A stretch of DNA of 64,000 nucleotides. It comes from Diacronema lutheri (Eukaryota > Haptophyta > Pavlovophyceae > Pavlovales > Pavlovaceae). Of this stretch, positions 48,088-57,528 are shown piece by piece. The DNA lies in assembly GCA_019448385.1 (NCBI GenBank), contig JAGTXO010000001.1:868001-932000 (forward strand). The letters run 5' to 3'. Under the pieces are notes generated by a model. It was not told the origin of the DNA. It made no database searches and saw only the letters and a program-made list of their open reading frames with translations. Within the stretch, counting starts at the first letter, position 1; the number at the start of each line of letters is the position of its first letter. Made by a program: the position numbers and the translations under genes.

Positions 48088-51000
48088 TCACGCGCCCTTG
48101 TCTGCGAGCGCGATCGCGCGGACGCGTTCGACGGCCGCAGCCGCCTCGCGCGCGCAGCGGTGCCGAGCGGCGCGCGCCTCCTCGCGCGACGCATCGTGTA
48201 CTTGGTCGTGCTCGCCGCCCGCTGTGCGCGATCTGCGGGGCGCGCTCATCCGCGCGAGCTCGGCGCGCGCAACGTCGAGCGCCGCGCAGGCCGCGATTGG
48301 CTCGCACAGCCAAAGCGCGCGCACGAGCGAGGCGAACGCCTTCTCACAGGGGGGTCGGTGCTCCACGGCCATGAGCGGAACGGCGCGCGCAAGAATTGGC
48401 AGCGCGCGCTCGAGCACGCGGACGGCGTGCGCGCCGAGCCGAGGCCACGCGGAGCGCGCGATCGCGTCGACGAGCTCGAAGGCGAGCGTCACGTCAGCCG
48501 CGCACTGCGCGCGGCGCTCGCCGCGTGTGGGCGAGCCGAGCAGGTCGGTCGCGCATGCGGCCGCGGCGTCGAGGCCGCAGTCGAGCGCCTCGTGCGCCCT
48601 GCGGCTGAGCGCGTCGGGTGCAATCGCCGCGGCAAGCTGCGCACCTGTGCGCAGCCACGCGCGCCGCTGCTCAGGCCTGCGCTCGTTGTGCCGCAGCTCC
48701 GCGATGAGCAGCTCGACAAGCTCGCCGTGCGCGCCACGCGACGCACTTGCAGTCGGAGCCGCGTCTGCCACGCGAGCGAGCGCGGGTAGCGCGGGCAGCG
48801 CAGCGCGGAGCTGCGGCATCTCGCGCACGGTGAGCGGCGCGGTGAGTGCGTATTGGCAAAGCGCAAAGTCCCACTCCACGAGCGCCGGGCTGAGCGCACC
48901 GAGTGCGTGCGCGAGCGCGGCCGCGCCGTGCGCGCGAGAGGGCAAATGGGCCGATTGGGCAGCGCGCGCGAGGAGCACGAGCAGCCGGACGCCGGACGGC
49001 TCGGCCGCGATGGCTGTGCGCCGCGCGGCCGAGCAGCCGCCGAGGCCGACTGGCAGCGCGCCTGCTGCCGCGACCAGCCGCGCGCCTGCTGCCGCGCCTC
49101 GCTCGCGCCGCCCGGTCGATGCGGCCGCCATGCTGAGCGCGACGCGATTGAGCTCGTGCGTGCCCTTTGCGCCGCACACGAGCGCGGCGAGCGCGTAGAC
49201 GCAACGGCCGACCTGCCACGCGCGGCGCGGCACCTCGGTGAGGCCTGCACCGTGCGCTTTGCCCGCGCCCATAAGCGCCACCAGCCGCTCGTGGCACAGC
49301 ACGAGTGCGTGCGCGCATGCGTCCGCGCACGCCATCTGGTCGAGTTGGGACGGCTGTGGCGGGGTGGGCGGGTCGGGGCCTCCAGCTGGCCGACTGCGCG
49401 CACGCAACGCGATACGCCCGTCCACCGTCGCCTCTTGGTCCGAGCCGTCGCTCTCGCTCAAGCTGCTCGCCGCTCCGCCCACCTCGCCGCGTGCGAGCAC
49501 ACGCACGCGGGTGCGCGCGAGCCGCGCCGCGCGCGCGGCCGCTAGGGCACGGTCGCGTGCGCGCTCCGCGCACGCGAGCTCGCGCCGCGCGCGCGCGCCG
49601 GCGGGCAAGCGCGCGTCCGAGCCGAGCGACGCCGCCGCGCGCGCCGCGAGGTGCTGCGGCGGCGCGTACCGCAGCACGCAGTAGCAGTCGAAGGGCTGGG
49701 CCGCCACGCACATGAGGAGGCGACGCGCCACGTCGCGCAGCTCGCGCGCCGTGCGCACCGCGGCGCGGTGGCGCGTGGCGGGGCCAAGCGTGCTTGGCCG
49801 CACCTCAGCGCTCGCGCGCCCTGCCCCCTCGACGGCAAGCGTGAGCGCGACAGCGCACGATTCGGTCGCGGCCGCAGCCGCGCGAAGCGCGCCGACCGCG
49901 CGGCGCAGCTCGCGCTCGAAGCCAGCCTGCGCGCGCTCGTCCTCGTTTTGAAGAGCGGCGCGCTCCGCTGCGGGCAGCTTGGCGTACGGGTCGGCGGGCG
50001 TCCCCGCGCCCTCGACCGCGAGCGCCGCCGCCGCCGCCGCCATAATCTGCCCGCCCCAACGAGCGGCACCTCGTGCGTGTCCGCCATCGTCGCCCTCCCC
50101 GAGGCGCGCACACACGATCGGCGCGGGCTCGAACTCAGCGGGCAGAGCGCGCATGTACTCGGCCTCGTCCAAGCGCTCCGCGAACGCGGCGTCGGGCTCC
50201 GCGCGCGCGACGAGCTCGCCCGCCGCGCGAGCGAGCAGGGTCGCAAGGAGGGTGAGCTCATCGGCAGCGGGCGGCCAGCCGTGTTGATGAGGCGGGCGCG
50301 CGCCGTCGCCGGTGCACTCGTCGCTGCCGGCGCTTGCGGACACGCCGGCATGCATGCGGCGGAGGTAGGCGAGCATGGCCTCGAGCAGCCGCGCCTGCGC
50401 GCCGAGCATCTCCGCGCAATACACTGCGTTCGCCGCCGCGTGCGCACCGGGCGGTTCGAGGAGCAACCAGTCACCGTCCTCGCCGCCCGGCGCGTCCGCG
50501 GCGCCGTCGGCCGCGGCGCGGATGAGCTGCGCGCACGCTCGGGGCGCGAGTGCGCGCATGAGGCTGTGGATGCAGCTGCCCGGCTCGCGCGCGAGCGGCG
50601 GGCCGAGCGCGTCGTGTTGCGGCGCGTCGGGCTCGGAGCCATCGTGCGATGATGGGAGCCACGCGGCCATGTGCGCGAGAATCGCGCCGAGGAGGCCCTC
50701 GACAGCGAGCGCACACGGTGGTAGGCGTTCGGCCAGCCGCGCGAGGCCAGCGAGGATGGGCAGCCGGCTCGCGCCGCGAGCCGCGAGCGCGGCCGATGGG
50801 CTTGGCATCACGCCCGCGCCGCGCGTCGCGAGGGGGCCGCGCGCGTGCAGCACACGCTCGCGAATCCAATCGGCCCACGCGCGCTCATCCCATGCATTAG
50901 TACTGCGTTCCAAATGCGAGAGCGCGCGCTCGTCGACCGCGCCTTGCGCGCCCGGCGTGTCATCCGGCGCCGCGAGGTACACAAGCAGCCGGATGCTCTC

Positions 51001-51177
51001 GCTCGCCCACGGCTCTGCCCATTGAATCTCGTCGCGGGCGCGGGCGACGGCTGCGCCCGCCGCATCAACCACAGCCTCTCGAGCTCGCGGCGTGCGATCG
51101 GCCAGCGCCTCCCAAAGCGAAGAGATAGCGTCGATGGACGGCGCAGGGCCGTCCGCGCGCGACGAGCCCTCCGCCAT
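48088..51177 (-). CDS. Large helical (HEAT/ARM-like) protein, function unknown
   Basis: 1029 residues from ATG 51177 (MAEGSSRADG). The frame continues 410 codons further but runs antisense through the divergent gene, so that part is rejected. The protein is Ala/Leu/Arg-rich with repeated amphipathic helix pairs (LPILAGLARLAERLPPCALAVEGLLGAIL, VREMPQLRAALPALPALARVA, LELVDAIARSAW-type), giving an impression of an ARM/HEAT solenoid. No signal, membrane segment or catalytic motif is visible. Length and style would suit an importin-like, TTI-like or ribosome-biogenesis scaffold, but no assignment is justified. Tail-to-tail with the EXS gene, 72 bp apart. Confidence 0.65.
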   Translation of the reverse strand: MAEGSSRADGPAPSIDAISSLWEALADRTPRAREAVVDAAGAAVARARDEIQWAEPWASESIRLLVYLAAPDDTPGAQGAVDERALSHLERSTNAWDERAWADWIRERVLHARGPLATRGAGVMPSPSAALAARGASRLPILAGLARLAERLPPCALAVEGLLGAILAHMAAWLPSSHDGSEPDAPQHDALGPPLAREPGSCIHSLMRALAPRACAQLIRAAADGAADAPGGEDGDWLLLEPPGAHAAANAVYCAEMLGAQARLLEAMLAYLRRMHAGVSASAGSDECTGDGARPPHQHGWPPAADELTLLATLLARAAGELVARAEPDAAFAERLDEAEYMRALPAEFEPAPIVCARLGEGDDGGHARGAARWGGQIMAAAAAALAVEGAGTPADPYAKLPAAERAALQNEDERAQAGFERELRRAVGALRAAAAATESCAVALTLAVEGAGRASAEVRPSTLGPATRHRAAVRTARELRDVARRLLMCVAAQPFDCYCVLRYAPPQHLAARAAASLGSDARLPAGARARRELACAERARDRALAAARAARLARTRVRVLARGEVGGAASSLSESDGSDQEATVDGRIALRARSRPAGGPDPPTPPQPSQLDQMACADACAHALVLCHERLVALMGAGKAHGAGLTEVPRRAWQVGRCVYALAALVCGAKGTHELNRVALSMAAASTGRRERGAAAGARLVAAAGALPVGLGGCSAARRTAIAAEPSGVRLLVLLARAAQSAHLPSRAHGAAALAHALGALSPALVEWDFALCQYALTAPLTVREMPQLRAALPALPALARVADAAPTASASRGAHGELVELLIAELRHNERRPEQRRAWLRTGAQLAAAIAPDALSRRAHEALDCGLDAAAACATDLLGSPTRGERRAQCAADVTLAFELVDAIARSAWPRLGAHAVRVLERALPILARAVPLMAVEHRPPCEKAFASLVRALWLCEPIAACAALDVARAELARMSAPRRSRTAGGEHDQVHDASREEARAARHRCAREAAAAVERVRAIALADKGA

Positions 51178-51213
51178 CGCGGCTCGCGTAGCGGGCGGCG
51201 CGAAAAGCGCACG

Positions 51214-52347
51214 ATGGCCGGGTGGAGGCCGCTGGCGCGCGCGGGACGAGCTCGCGTCGTGTGCGGCGCCGCGCTCGCATCGATCGCGTGCATGCTCGGC
51301 GCGAGCTGGCGCATCAGTACGAGAGGCGTGGCGCGGTGCGTGGGAGGCAGCCATGGCGTGGACGATCGCGCCCTCGTCGACCTCGACGGCCTTGCGCCCG
51401 ACGCGCCGCGCTGGCAGAGCGGCGCAGGCGTTCTGCTCTTCGCGTATGCGGAGAGCGCGCAAGCGCTCGCGTCGCGACTCGAGGCCGCCACTGCGAGCGC
51501 GCGCCGGATGAAGGCGCTCAGCCCCAGGTTGCGCGTGGCCCTCGCGACGAATGGTGAGCCCGTGCGCGGCGTCTTTGACCACATCGTCGCGATCGAGCAG
51601 CGACACGTCCTCGACGGAGGCGATCCGGCGGCGGGCAAAGCCTCCGAGAGCAGCGCGCCGACCTTTCGACCGGTGGAGAGCCAAGCGCTCACGCGCATCT
51701 ACTACCTGGCGCGCAGCCCTTTTGCGCTCACGCTTGCGCTCGAGGGCACGGCCATTGCGTGCGCCGGCGGCGTGGATGCGGCGCTGCACGCGCTCCTCGA
51801 CTCGGCCGCCGAGGGCGAGGGCCAGTTTGACGTAGCCGTCAGCACGCAGATGCAGACCGAGAGCTCTCACGCGAGCACCGTGTTGCTCATCCGCGCCAAC
51901 GCGGCGACGCGCGCGCTGCTGCGCGACTGGTTCGTCGAGCATCTGAACAGCGGCCCGACCGCCGACCCCGCGCCTGCCCTCGCGCGCGCGCTCGCGCGCG
52001 CGCTCGCCGCAGGCTCGCTGAGAAGAGCTGCGCTCAGCTCGAGCTTCGTTGCGCAGGTGCGGCACGCGCCGCCATGGCCGCGCGACAGCGACGGCGCGAG
52101 CAGCGCCGATGCGATCCTCGGGACAGTCTCCTTCATCCATGGCGCGGGTCGCGCGTTTGCGCCGCGCGCGGAGCTTGACCGGCTGTGCGAGCGCGTGACG
52201 ATGGGCGGTGCTGAGCCTCGCGCCCTCATCGCAAGGGAGCAGGCGCTCGGCGCTCCTCTGGACGAGGCAATCGCCGTCGTGCCCTTCGGCGCGCCAGCGC
52301 GAGGCGTGCCTTCCGCGCGCGGTTTCATCGTGCACGATTGGGTTTAG
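51214..52347 (+). CDS. Glycosyltransferase-like (nucleotide-diphospho-sugar transferase fold) type II membrane protein with degenerate metal site
   Basis: 377 residues, ATG at 51214. Residues 12-28 form a short anchor (ARVVCGAALASIACMLG). The stretch LTRIYYLARSPFALTLALEG, then ACAGGVDAALHALLDS, FDVAVSTQ and STVLLIRANAATRALLRDWF parallels the K...SPF..TLFLDTDT....LFDLLD....FNTGV...R....V..LL.DW pattern of nucleotide-diphospho-sugar transferases. The usual DxD is replaced by EGTA, so metal-dependent catalysis may be lost. Both family call and inactivity are inferences from motif spacing. A Golgi or ER location fits. Divergent from the HEAT-like gene, starts 36 bp apart, and convergent with the transhydrogenase gene. 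Confidence 0.65.
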   Translation: MAGWRPLARAGRARVVCGAALASIACMLGASWRISTRGVARCVGGSHGVDDRALVDLDGLAPDAPRWQSGAGVLLFAYAESAQALASRLEAATASARRMKALSPRLRVALATNGEPVRGVFDHIVAIEQRHVLDGGDPAAGKASESSAPTFRPVESQALTRIYYLARSPFALTLALEGTAIACAGGVDAALHALLDSAAEGEGQFDVAVSTQMQTESSHASTVLLIRANAATRALLRDWFVEHLNSGPTADPAPALARALARALAAGSLRRAALSSSFVAQVRHAPPWPRDSDGASSADAILGTVSFIHGAGRAFAPRAELDRLCERVTMGGAEPRALIAREQALGAPLDEAIAVVPFGAPARGVPSARGFIVHDWV

Positions 52348-52418
52348 ATGGTCAAGCCAAATCAGGGGCTCGGCCGAGCGCCCGGAGTGCAGAGGGGGGG
52401 TGTTCATCGTGCACGATT
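52324..52418. repeat. Two copies of a 16-bp repeat with a 12-bp palindrome at convergent gene ends
   Basis: TTCATCGTGCACGATT occurs at 52324-52339 and 52403-52418. Its core ATCGTGCACGAT is a perfect palindrome. The first copy is in the last codons of the glycosyltransferase-like gene, the second directly abuts the stop codon of the transhydrogenase on the other strand. It may be a local duplication or a bidirectional 3'-end signal. Confidence 0.6.
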
Positions 52419-54072
52419 ACCCGCGCAAGCCGCGCGCGACCACCTCCGCTCCGCTGCCGCGCTCCGCGAGCTTGGCAATGGCATCGTCCGCTGCGAGCGT
52501 GAAGAGCTCGTGGAACGTGACGGCCGCAAACATCGTGTCGCGCACGTCGAAGACGGTACGCTCATTCGCGACGAGCTCCATGCCGTAGTGCACGAGCTCG
52601 CACGCCTCGTCGCCAAAGAGGAACACGCCGATCACCGCGCCGGTGCGCGTCTCGACGATCAGCTTGAGCGTGCCAAACTTGCACCGGTTGACGTGCCCAC
52701 GGAGCGTGTCCGCGTACCGCGCGAGCCCCTCGACCGCATCGATGCCCATGCTCGCCGCGTGCTGTGCGCTCTGCCCAAAGTAGGCCATCTCTGGCGTCGT
52801 CCAAATGCCCACCGCGTAGCGGAACGGGTTCCCCACGAGCGCGGCCGGCCGCAAGTCCGCGCCGCCCGCGTGCATGGCCGAGCGCGTGCCGCGCGCACCG
52901 AACATCTCGTCGACCGCGGCGGTCGCCTGCTGCACGCCGGTTGACGCGAGGCTCGGCGGGCCGAGCACGTCACCCGCGCCCCACACGCGCTCGGGCAGCG
53001 CGCAGAGCGTGCGATCGACGACGAGCGCGCCCTTTGAGCTCACGCTCGCGCCGATTCGGTCGAGCGCGAGCTCCGCTGTGTTGGGGTCGCGCCCGGCGGC
53101 GAGCATGTAGCAGTCGCATCGCAGTTCGGCGCACGCGTCTGTGGCGTCGCACGGCTCGGTGGGCTTGGTGCTGCGCACGCGCAGCTGAATTGGCGCGGAG
53201 AGCGAGCTGGGCACGACAAAGCTGCCCGGCACGACCTCCGTGTTGAAGCGCAACTCGACGCCGCCCTCGAGCAGCGACGAGAGCACCTCGCCGCCAAACG
53301 ACGGATCCATCCCAAACTTTCCGAGCGCAGAGTCGAGCGAGCTGCCGCGCACGAGCAGCACGACCTTGGCGCCGAGCGCGGCGAAGATTTTCGCAAACTC
53401 GATGGCGATGATGCCCGAGCCCGTGATGCACACGGACGTGGGCAAGTAGGTCAGCTTTGAGATCGAGTCCGAGTCGAGCACCCGCCGGCCGTCGAGCGGC
53501 ACGCCCGGCGCGGCCCACGCCTTGGAGCCGGTCGCGACGAGCGCGCGCTGCGTGTTGATGAGGAGATCGCTACCGTCGCGCATCCGGCACCGCAGCACGA
53601 CCGTCCCGTCGGGGCGTAGCTCAGCAAACGACGCGGCGCCCTGTATCCGCGGCACACCGGCGCGCTGCAGACGGCGCACCGTGTTCTGCGTCTCGACGAG
53701 TGCAATTTCGCGGCAGAGCGCCTGTGCCTGCGCCCAGATAGCCGAATCGAGCATGCCCATCGAGCGCAGCGTGTTCACGTTCAGCTTCTTCGAGACGTCG
53801 CGCAGCGCTTTGCTGAACAGACCCGACGGGCCACCAACCTGCACCTTGGCCCCCGTGCCGGGGTCGTCGATCAAGATGGCCCGGCGCCCGAGCTGGGCCG
53901 ATTTGACGGCCGCCGTGATGCCCGTTGGCCCAGCGCCGAGCACGGCGAGATCGAAGACCCCCGGCAGGGTACGCCCTCCGGCCGTGCCGAGGACCCACAG
54001 CAAAATTGCTGGCCCGGCCATCATTATGCCAACGGCGCGGCCATTCTTGGTGGTGTCGCCGCGTGGTGTCAT
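52417..54072 (-). CDS. SthA-like pyridine nucleotide oxidoreductase (soluble NAD(P) transhydrogenase type)
   Basis: 551 residues from ATG 54072, or 535 from the MM at 54024. The FAD motif is LAVLGAGPTGITAAVKSAQLG and the second dinucleotide motif is CITGSGIIAIEFAKIFAALG; WGAGDVLGPPSLASTGVQQA binds the FAD ribityl chain. The C-terminal dimer domain (YAVGIWTTPEMAYFG, CKFGTLKLIVETRTGAVIG) is typical. The redox CxxxxC pair of lipoamide dehydrogenase is absent (GGPSGLFSKAL stands in its place), which, with the E. coli SthA-like dimer domain, points to the transhydrogenase branch, balancing NADPH and NADH. A hydrophobic leader (MMAGPAILLWVLG) suggests import into an organelle. Its start codon shares a CATG with the opposite lumenal protein gene. 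Confidence 0.85.
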   Translation of the reverse strand: MTPRGDTTKNGRAVGIMMAGPAILLWVLGTAGGRTLPGVFDLAVLGAGPTGITAAVKSAQLGRRAILIDDPGTGAKVQVGGPSGLFSKALRDVSKKLNVNTLRSMGMLDSAIWAQAQALCREIALVETQNTVRRLQRAGVPRIQGAASFAELRPDGTVVLRCRMRDGSDLLINTQRALVATGSKAWAAPGVPLDGRRVLDSDSISKLTYLPTSVCITGSGIIAIEFAKIFAALGAKVVLLVRGSSLDSALGKFGMDPSFGGEVLSSLLEGGVELRFNTEVVPGSFVVPSSLSAPIQLRVRSTKPTEPCDATDACAELRCDCYMLAAGRDPNTAELALDRIGASVSSKGALVVDRTLCALPERVWGAGDVLGPPSLASTGVQQATAAVDEMFGARGTRSAMHAGGADLRPAALVGNPFRYAVGIWTTPEMAYFGQSAQHAASMGIDAVEGLARYADTLRGHVNRCKFGTLKLIVETRTGAVIGVFLFGDEACELVHYGMELVANERTVFDVRDTMFAAVTFHELFTLAADDAIAKLAERGSGAEVVARGLRG

Positions 54073-54673
54073 GGCGGCCGCGGCTCTGATCGTCTGGGCG
54101 CTGGGTGTTGCGGGGCCGACAACATCCAGTGGCTTATCCCGTCGGGGGTTCGGCCGTTGGACGGCTTTTGCCGTGGGTGCCGCGCCGGGTCTCGCCCGCG
54201 CCGGCTTCCTTGAGGGCTCCACCGGCTTGACGGGCGGCGACTCGTCCGCGCAAATCTCGAAGGCCGCGGTGAGCGTCGCGCAGGGCGTCGGCATCAAGCC
54301 GCGTGAGGCGAAGGCGCAGGGGTCGGTGGACTCGCTCACGTCGCAGCTGCTCAAGCGCACGGAGGAGAACAGGGCGAAAAACGCGGCGGCCATCCAGCGC
54401 CGCACCCTGCTCAACTCCGAGGGCGCGCGTATTTTCCCTGGCGACGGCTTGACTGTCTTTGAGAACGGCGTGCCTGCTGAGATCTCGATGGACGAATACA
54501 AGGCATACATGGACAGCGGCCGGATCGTGCGCGGCAGCCGCGACCTGCTGCCCGACCCAGCCAAGCGGGATGCGCGGCCGGTCGCCAGCACGGCTTCACT
54601 CTCGGACGCTCGGACTCTGAGCGCAGACGAGGTGGCGCCTTCGCCCGCCGCGGCGGCGGCGCCGGCCGTCTGA
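54071..54673 (+). CDS. Predicted thylakoid-lumen protein with twin-arginine signal, function unknown
   Basis: 200 residues, ATG at 54071. A first hydrophobic stretch (MAAAALIVWALGVAG) is followed by SRRGFGRWTAFAVGAAPGLARA, which has the twin-arginine, hydrophobic core and AxA-type cleavage of a Tat signal. This is the layout of a bipartite presequence for the lumen of a complex plastid. The mature part (about residues 45-165) is soluble and helical (LTSQLLKRTEENRAKNAAAI) with INSEGARIFPGDGL-like and MDEYKAYMDSGRI segments; lumenal proteins of photosystem-associated type often look like this, but I recognise no family. The C-terminus is Ala-rich. Divergent from the SthA-like gene. Confidence 0.7.
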   Translation: MAAAALIVWALGVAGPTTSSGLSRRGFGRWTAFAVGAAPGLARAGFLEGSTGLTGGDSSAQISKAAVSVAQGVGIKPREAKAQGSVDSLTSQLLKRTEENRAKNAAAIQRRTLLNSEGARIFPGDGLTVFENGVPAEISMDEYKAYMDSGRIVRGSRDLLPDPAKRDARPVASTASLSDARTLSADEVAPSPAAAAAPAV

Positions 54674-54811
54674 TCGGAACGCTGAAGCTCGGGTCGGGCA
54701 CGGGAGCGCCGGGGCGCAGACGCGGGGCCACCGGCCACCCTGGATGGATGTGTGGTCCGCCGTCCGCCCCAGTGTGCGACCGGCCGAGATTTTGGCCATC
54801 CGGTGGCACTC

Positions 54812-57431
54812 ATGGCGCGGGAGACCACCGTGTACGTCCTGGACCTCAACCTCGGGGAGGAGGGCCTCGCGAGCGCGCACGAGGTGTTGCGGTTGGCGGT
54901 GCAGCGCAAAGTTGCGCTATTCGAGAAGGACGAGATTGGGCTCGTCCTCGCGGGGACGGCCGGCACGGACAACCCGCACTACGAGGCCCTTGGCGAGCAG
55001 TACGCGCACATCACGGTCGCGCATGACGTGCTGCCGGTCAAGGCGGTAGGGATCACAGTCTTGCGCGCACTTTCCATACCACCGCTCGCCGAGGCACGCG
55101 CGTCCGACGTGGACCTCTTCAGCGCGCTCGCGACGGCCGTGCACCTGCTCGGCACGCGCATCGCCTGCCGGAGGAAGGTCGCGGGCGAGACGCACAGCAT
55201 TCTCCTCATCACCGCGGGCACGGCAGAGCTACCCGCGCCGGACGACGAGGCGCTTGACGGGCTGGTCGAGCAGTGCGCCTCGAACGACATGTGCGCGCGC
55301 GCCACTGCGCGCCGCGCGCTCGCGCGACCGCGCGTTCACGTGCGCGCCCGAACGGCGCGCGCGCATGCGCGCACGCGTGCAGCCAGATCACCGTGCTCAC
55401 ACTCGGGATCGACGTTGAGGCGCAGCTGTGCGCGCCGCACACGCCGGCCAAGCAGGCAACGCTTGAGATGCTCACCGCGCTCAGCGGCAAGATGAGCGGC
55501 GGCGAGCCGTCCGCCGCCATCGCCCCGGCCGCCCGACTGCGCGTTGCCGATCTTGGCCGCGCGCTCGCCGAGCTGCGCGAGCCGACTGTGCCCGCGCCGC
55601 CGGCGAGCAGGAGCAAGTACCAGGGCTCGCTCGAGCTCACTCCCGCCCTCAGGCTCAGCGTGCGTGTCTTCCCCAAGGTCGTCGAGGCGAAGCCAGCGGC
55701 GGCGTCGACCTTCTCCCTCGTCGCGCGCGAGCGCGAGCCGCTGCCTGGCCCGACGCAGCCGCCGGCAGAGCCGTCAGCGGACTTGGGCGGCGAGGGCGAG
55801 GACGACGTGGACGCCTCGCCGGCGCAGCGCGTCGCGCAGCTCAAGAACCCGTGGCCCGTCAAGGTGGAGGTTTCGCACGCGCCGGAGGGCGACCGCGCGC
55901 AAAACGTGCGTCCGGAGGACACGGCGCGCGCCTTCAAGTTTGGGCCTGACCTCGTCGTCGAGCAGAGCATTGCGCAAAGCTTTGCGTGGAAGTCGGGCGA
56001 CAAATCGCTCAAGCTGCTCGGCTTCGTCGAGCGCGACGCCATTCCACAGAAGGACCGATTCGGCGGAGCTGACGTGCTGATCGCCGACCCGGCCGACGCG
56101 CACGCCGCCGATGCGCTGCACGCGCTCATCGTAGCCCTGAGCGAGGCGGGAAAGGCAATGCTCGTGCGCTTCATCCCGAGGAAGAATGCGGAGCCGCGCA
56201 CCGCCGCGTGCCTCCCGGCCATCGCGCAGGCCGACGACGGCGCGCACGTCTACTCGTTGTTCATGATTGCACTCCCGTTCAGCGACGAAGTGCGCGCGCA
56301 CACGTGGCCTACCGCGGACGCCGCGTCGGTGCCGACGGACGAGCAGCTCGCGGCGGCCGCAGGGCTGATTGACGCGATGATGCTGAGCGCGGACGGCGCC
56401 GCCCTACCCGAGGGCGAGCAGCCATTCCACTTTGATCCTGACGAGATCGGCAACCCGTACCTCGAGCAGATGAGGCGGGTTGTCCTGCTGCGCGCTCTCA
56501 CGCCAGGGGTGCCCATTCCGGACGTTGAACCGGCCGTCGCGCGAGTGGTGCGCGCGCGCGCTGCGGCGTCCCGGCGTCTCACCATCCGCACCGAGCAGCG
56601 CGGCCCAGCCGAAGCGCCACCGCACGAGCCAACACAACCCCCACCCCCCCCACCCCCCCAAAACAACCTACGGCCGCGACTCGCGCGGCGAATGCGCAGC
56701 TGTGGCCCCACCCGCGTATGGCGGATCGCGCGCGCGCGCAGCTCGAGGCGTTTGCGAGAAGCTGCCCGACGGAGATCGCCGTGCCGTCGGAGGGCGGCTA
56801 CAAGCGCACGCGCCAGCTCGCCGTCCGCGGCGACGGCGACGGCGACGGCGACGGCGAACAGGGCAACGCCAAGCGCGCCGCGACGAGCGGAGGCGACGAA
56901 GCCGTGCCGCGCGGCCCCGTCCTCCTCCCCGGCGGAGCGCCTCTCGACAGGCGCTGGCCGAACGGGCGCATTCTCGACCGCACCGAGCCGCTGCGCGACT
57001 TGTGCGCGATGCTCAACGATCGCTCGTACGACTACACGCGCTCCGCGTTCGAGCAGATGGCTGCGCTCGTGCTCGAGCTCGCGCGCGCGCCGCTCGACGA
57101 CGAGTGGCGAGAGCGCACACTTGCGTGCATGGCCAAGCTGCGAGCCGAGGGGATCGAGCGCGGCCAGCCAGACGCGTACAACTCGCTGCTGCACGAGCTG
57201 CGCGCGCTGCGCCAGCTCGGCGCCACGGGCGGGTGTTCGCAGCTCTGGGATGGGCTGCGCGCGAGAGAGAAAGAGTACGCGCTGATCAGCACGAGCGAGT
57301 GCGAGGAGAGCGAGGTAGGTGAGGGCGAAGCGCTTGCGTTCTTCACGGGCGTGCACGAGGTGCGGGCGTTGGTTGCGGCGTCACCACCTGCGGCCGCAGG
57401 GACCTTTTCTCTCGACGACGAGCTCGAGTAG
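54812..57431 (+). CDS. KU80: Ku80 (XRCC5), DNA end-binding protein, two introns
   Basis: Exons 54812-55290, 55383-56547 and 56700-57431 give 791 residues. The N-terminal vWA domain starts VYVLDLNLGEEG; the Ku core has FKFGPDLVVEQS, KSLKLLGFVERDAIPQ, ADALHALIVALSEAGKAMLVRF and VYSLFMIALPFSDEVR, and LIDAMMLSADGAALPEGEQP with IGNPYLEQMRRVVLLRAL matches the bridge and pillar. The C-terminal helical domain (LRDLCAMLNDRSYDYTRSAF, LLHELRALRQLG) is the Ku80 CTD. Ku80 with Ku70 threads DNA ends in non-homologous end joining. A DNA-PKcs-binding terminal motif is not obvious. Introns are 92 bp and 152 bp, both GTGCGC, the second with C-rich runs. A (GAC)n-like stretch encodes DGDGDGDGE near the third exon start. 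Confidence 0.92.
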
Positions 57432-57528
57432 CGTTGCGGGTGCCGGGTCAGTCATCTCGTGCCGTGCGCCGCCTCATGCGGTCAGTCATCAACCAGGGCG
57501 TGTTTGAGCTCGCCACTGCCCTTCGAAC

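Noticed and set aside
51178-52407. Upstream 410 codons of the HEAT-like frame
   Set aside because: Antisense to the glycosyltransferase-like gene; composition of a shadow frame.
54073-54972. Upstream extension of the transhydrogenase frame
   Set aside because: Runs antisense across the lumenal protein gene and the Ku80 start.
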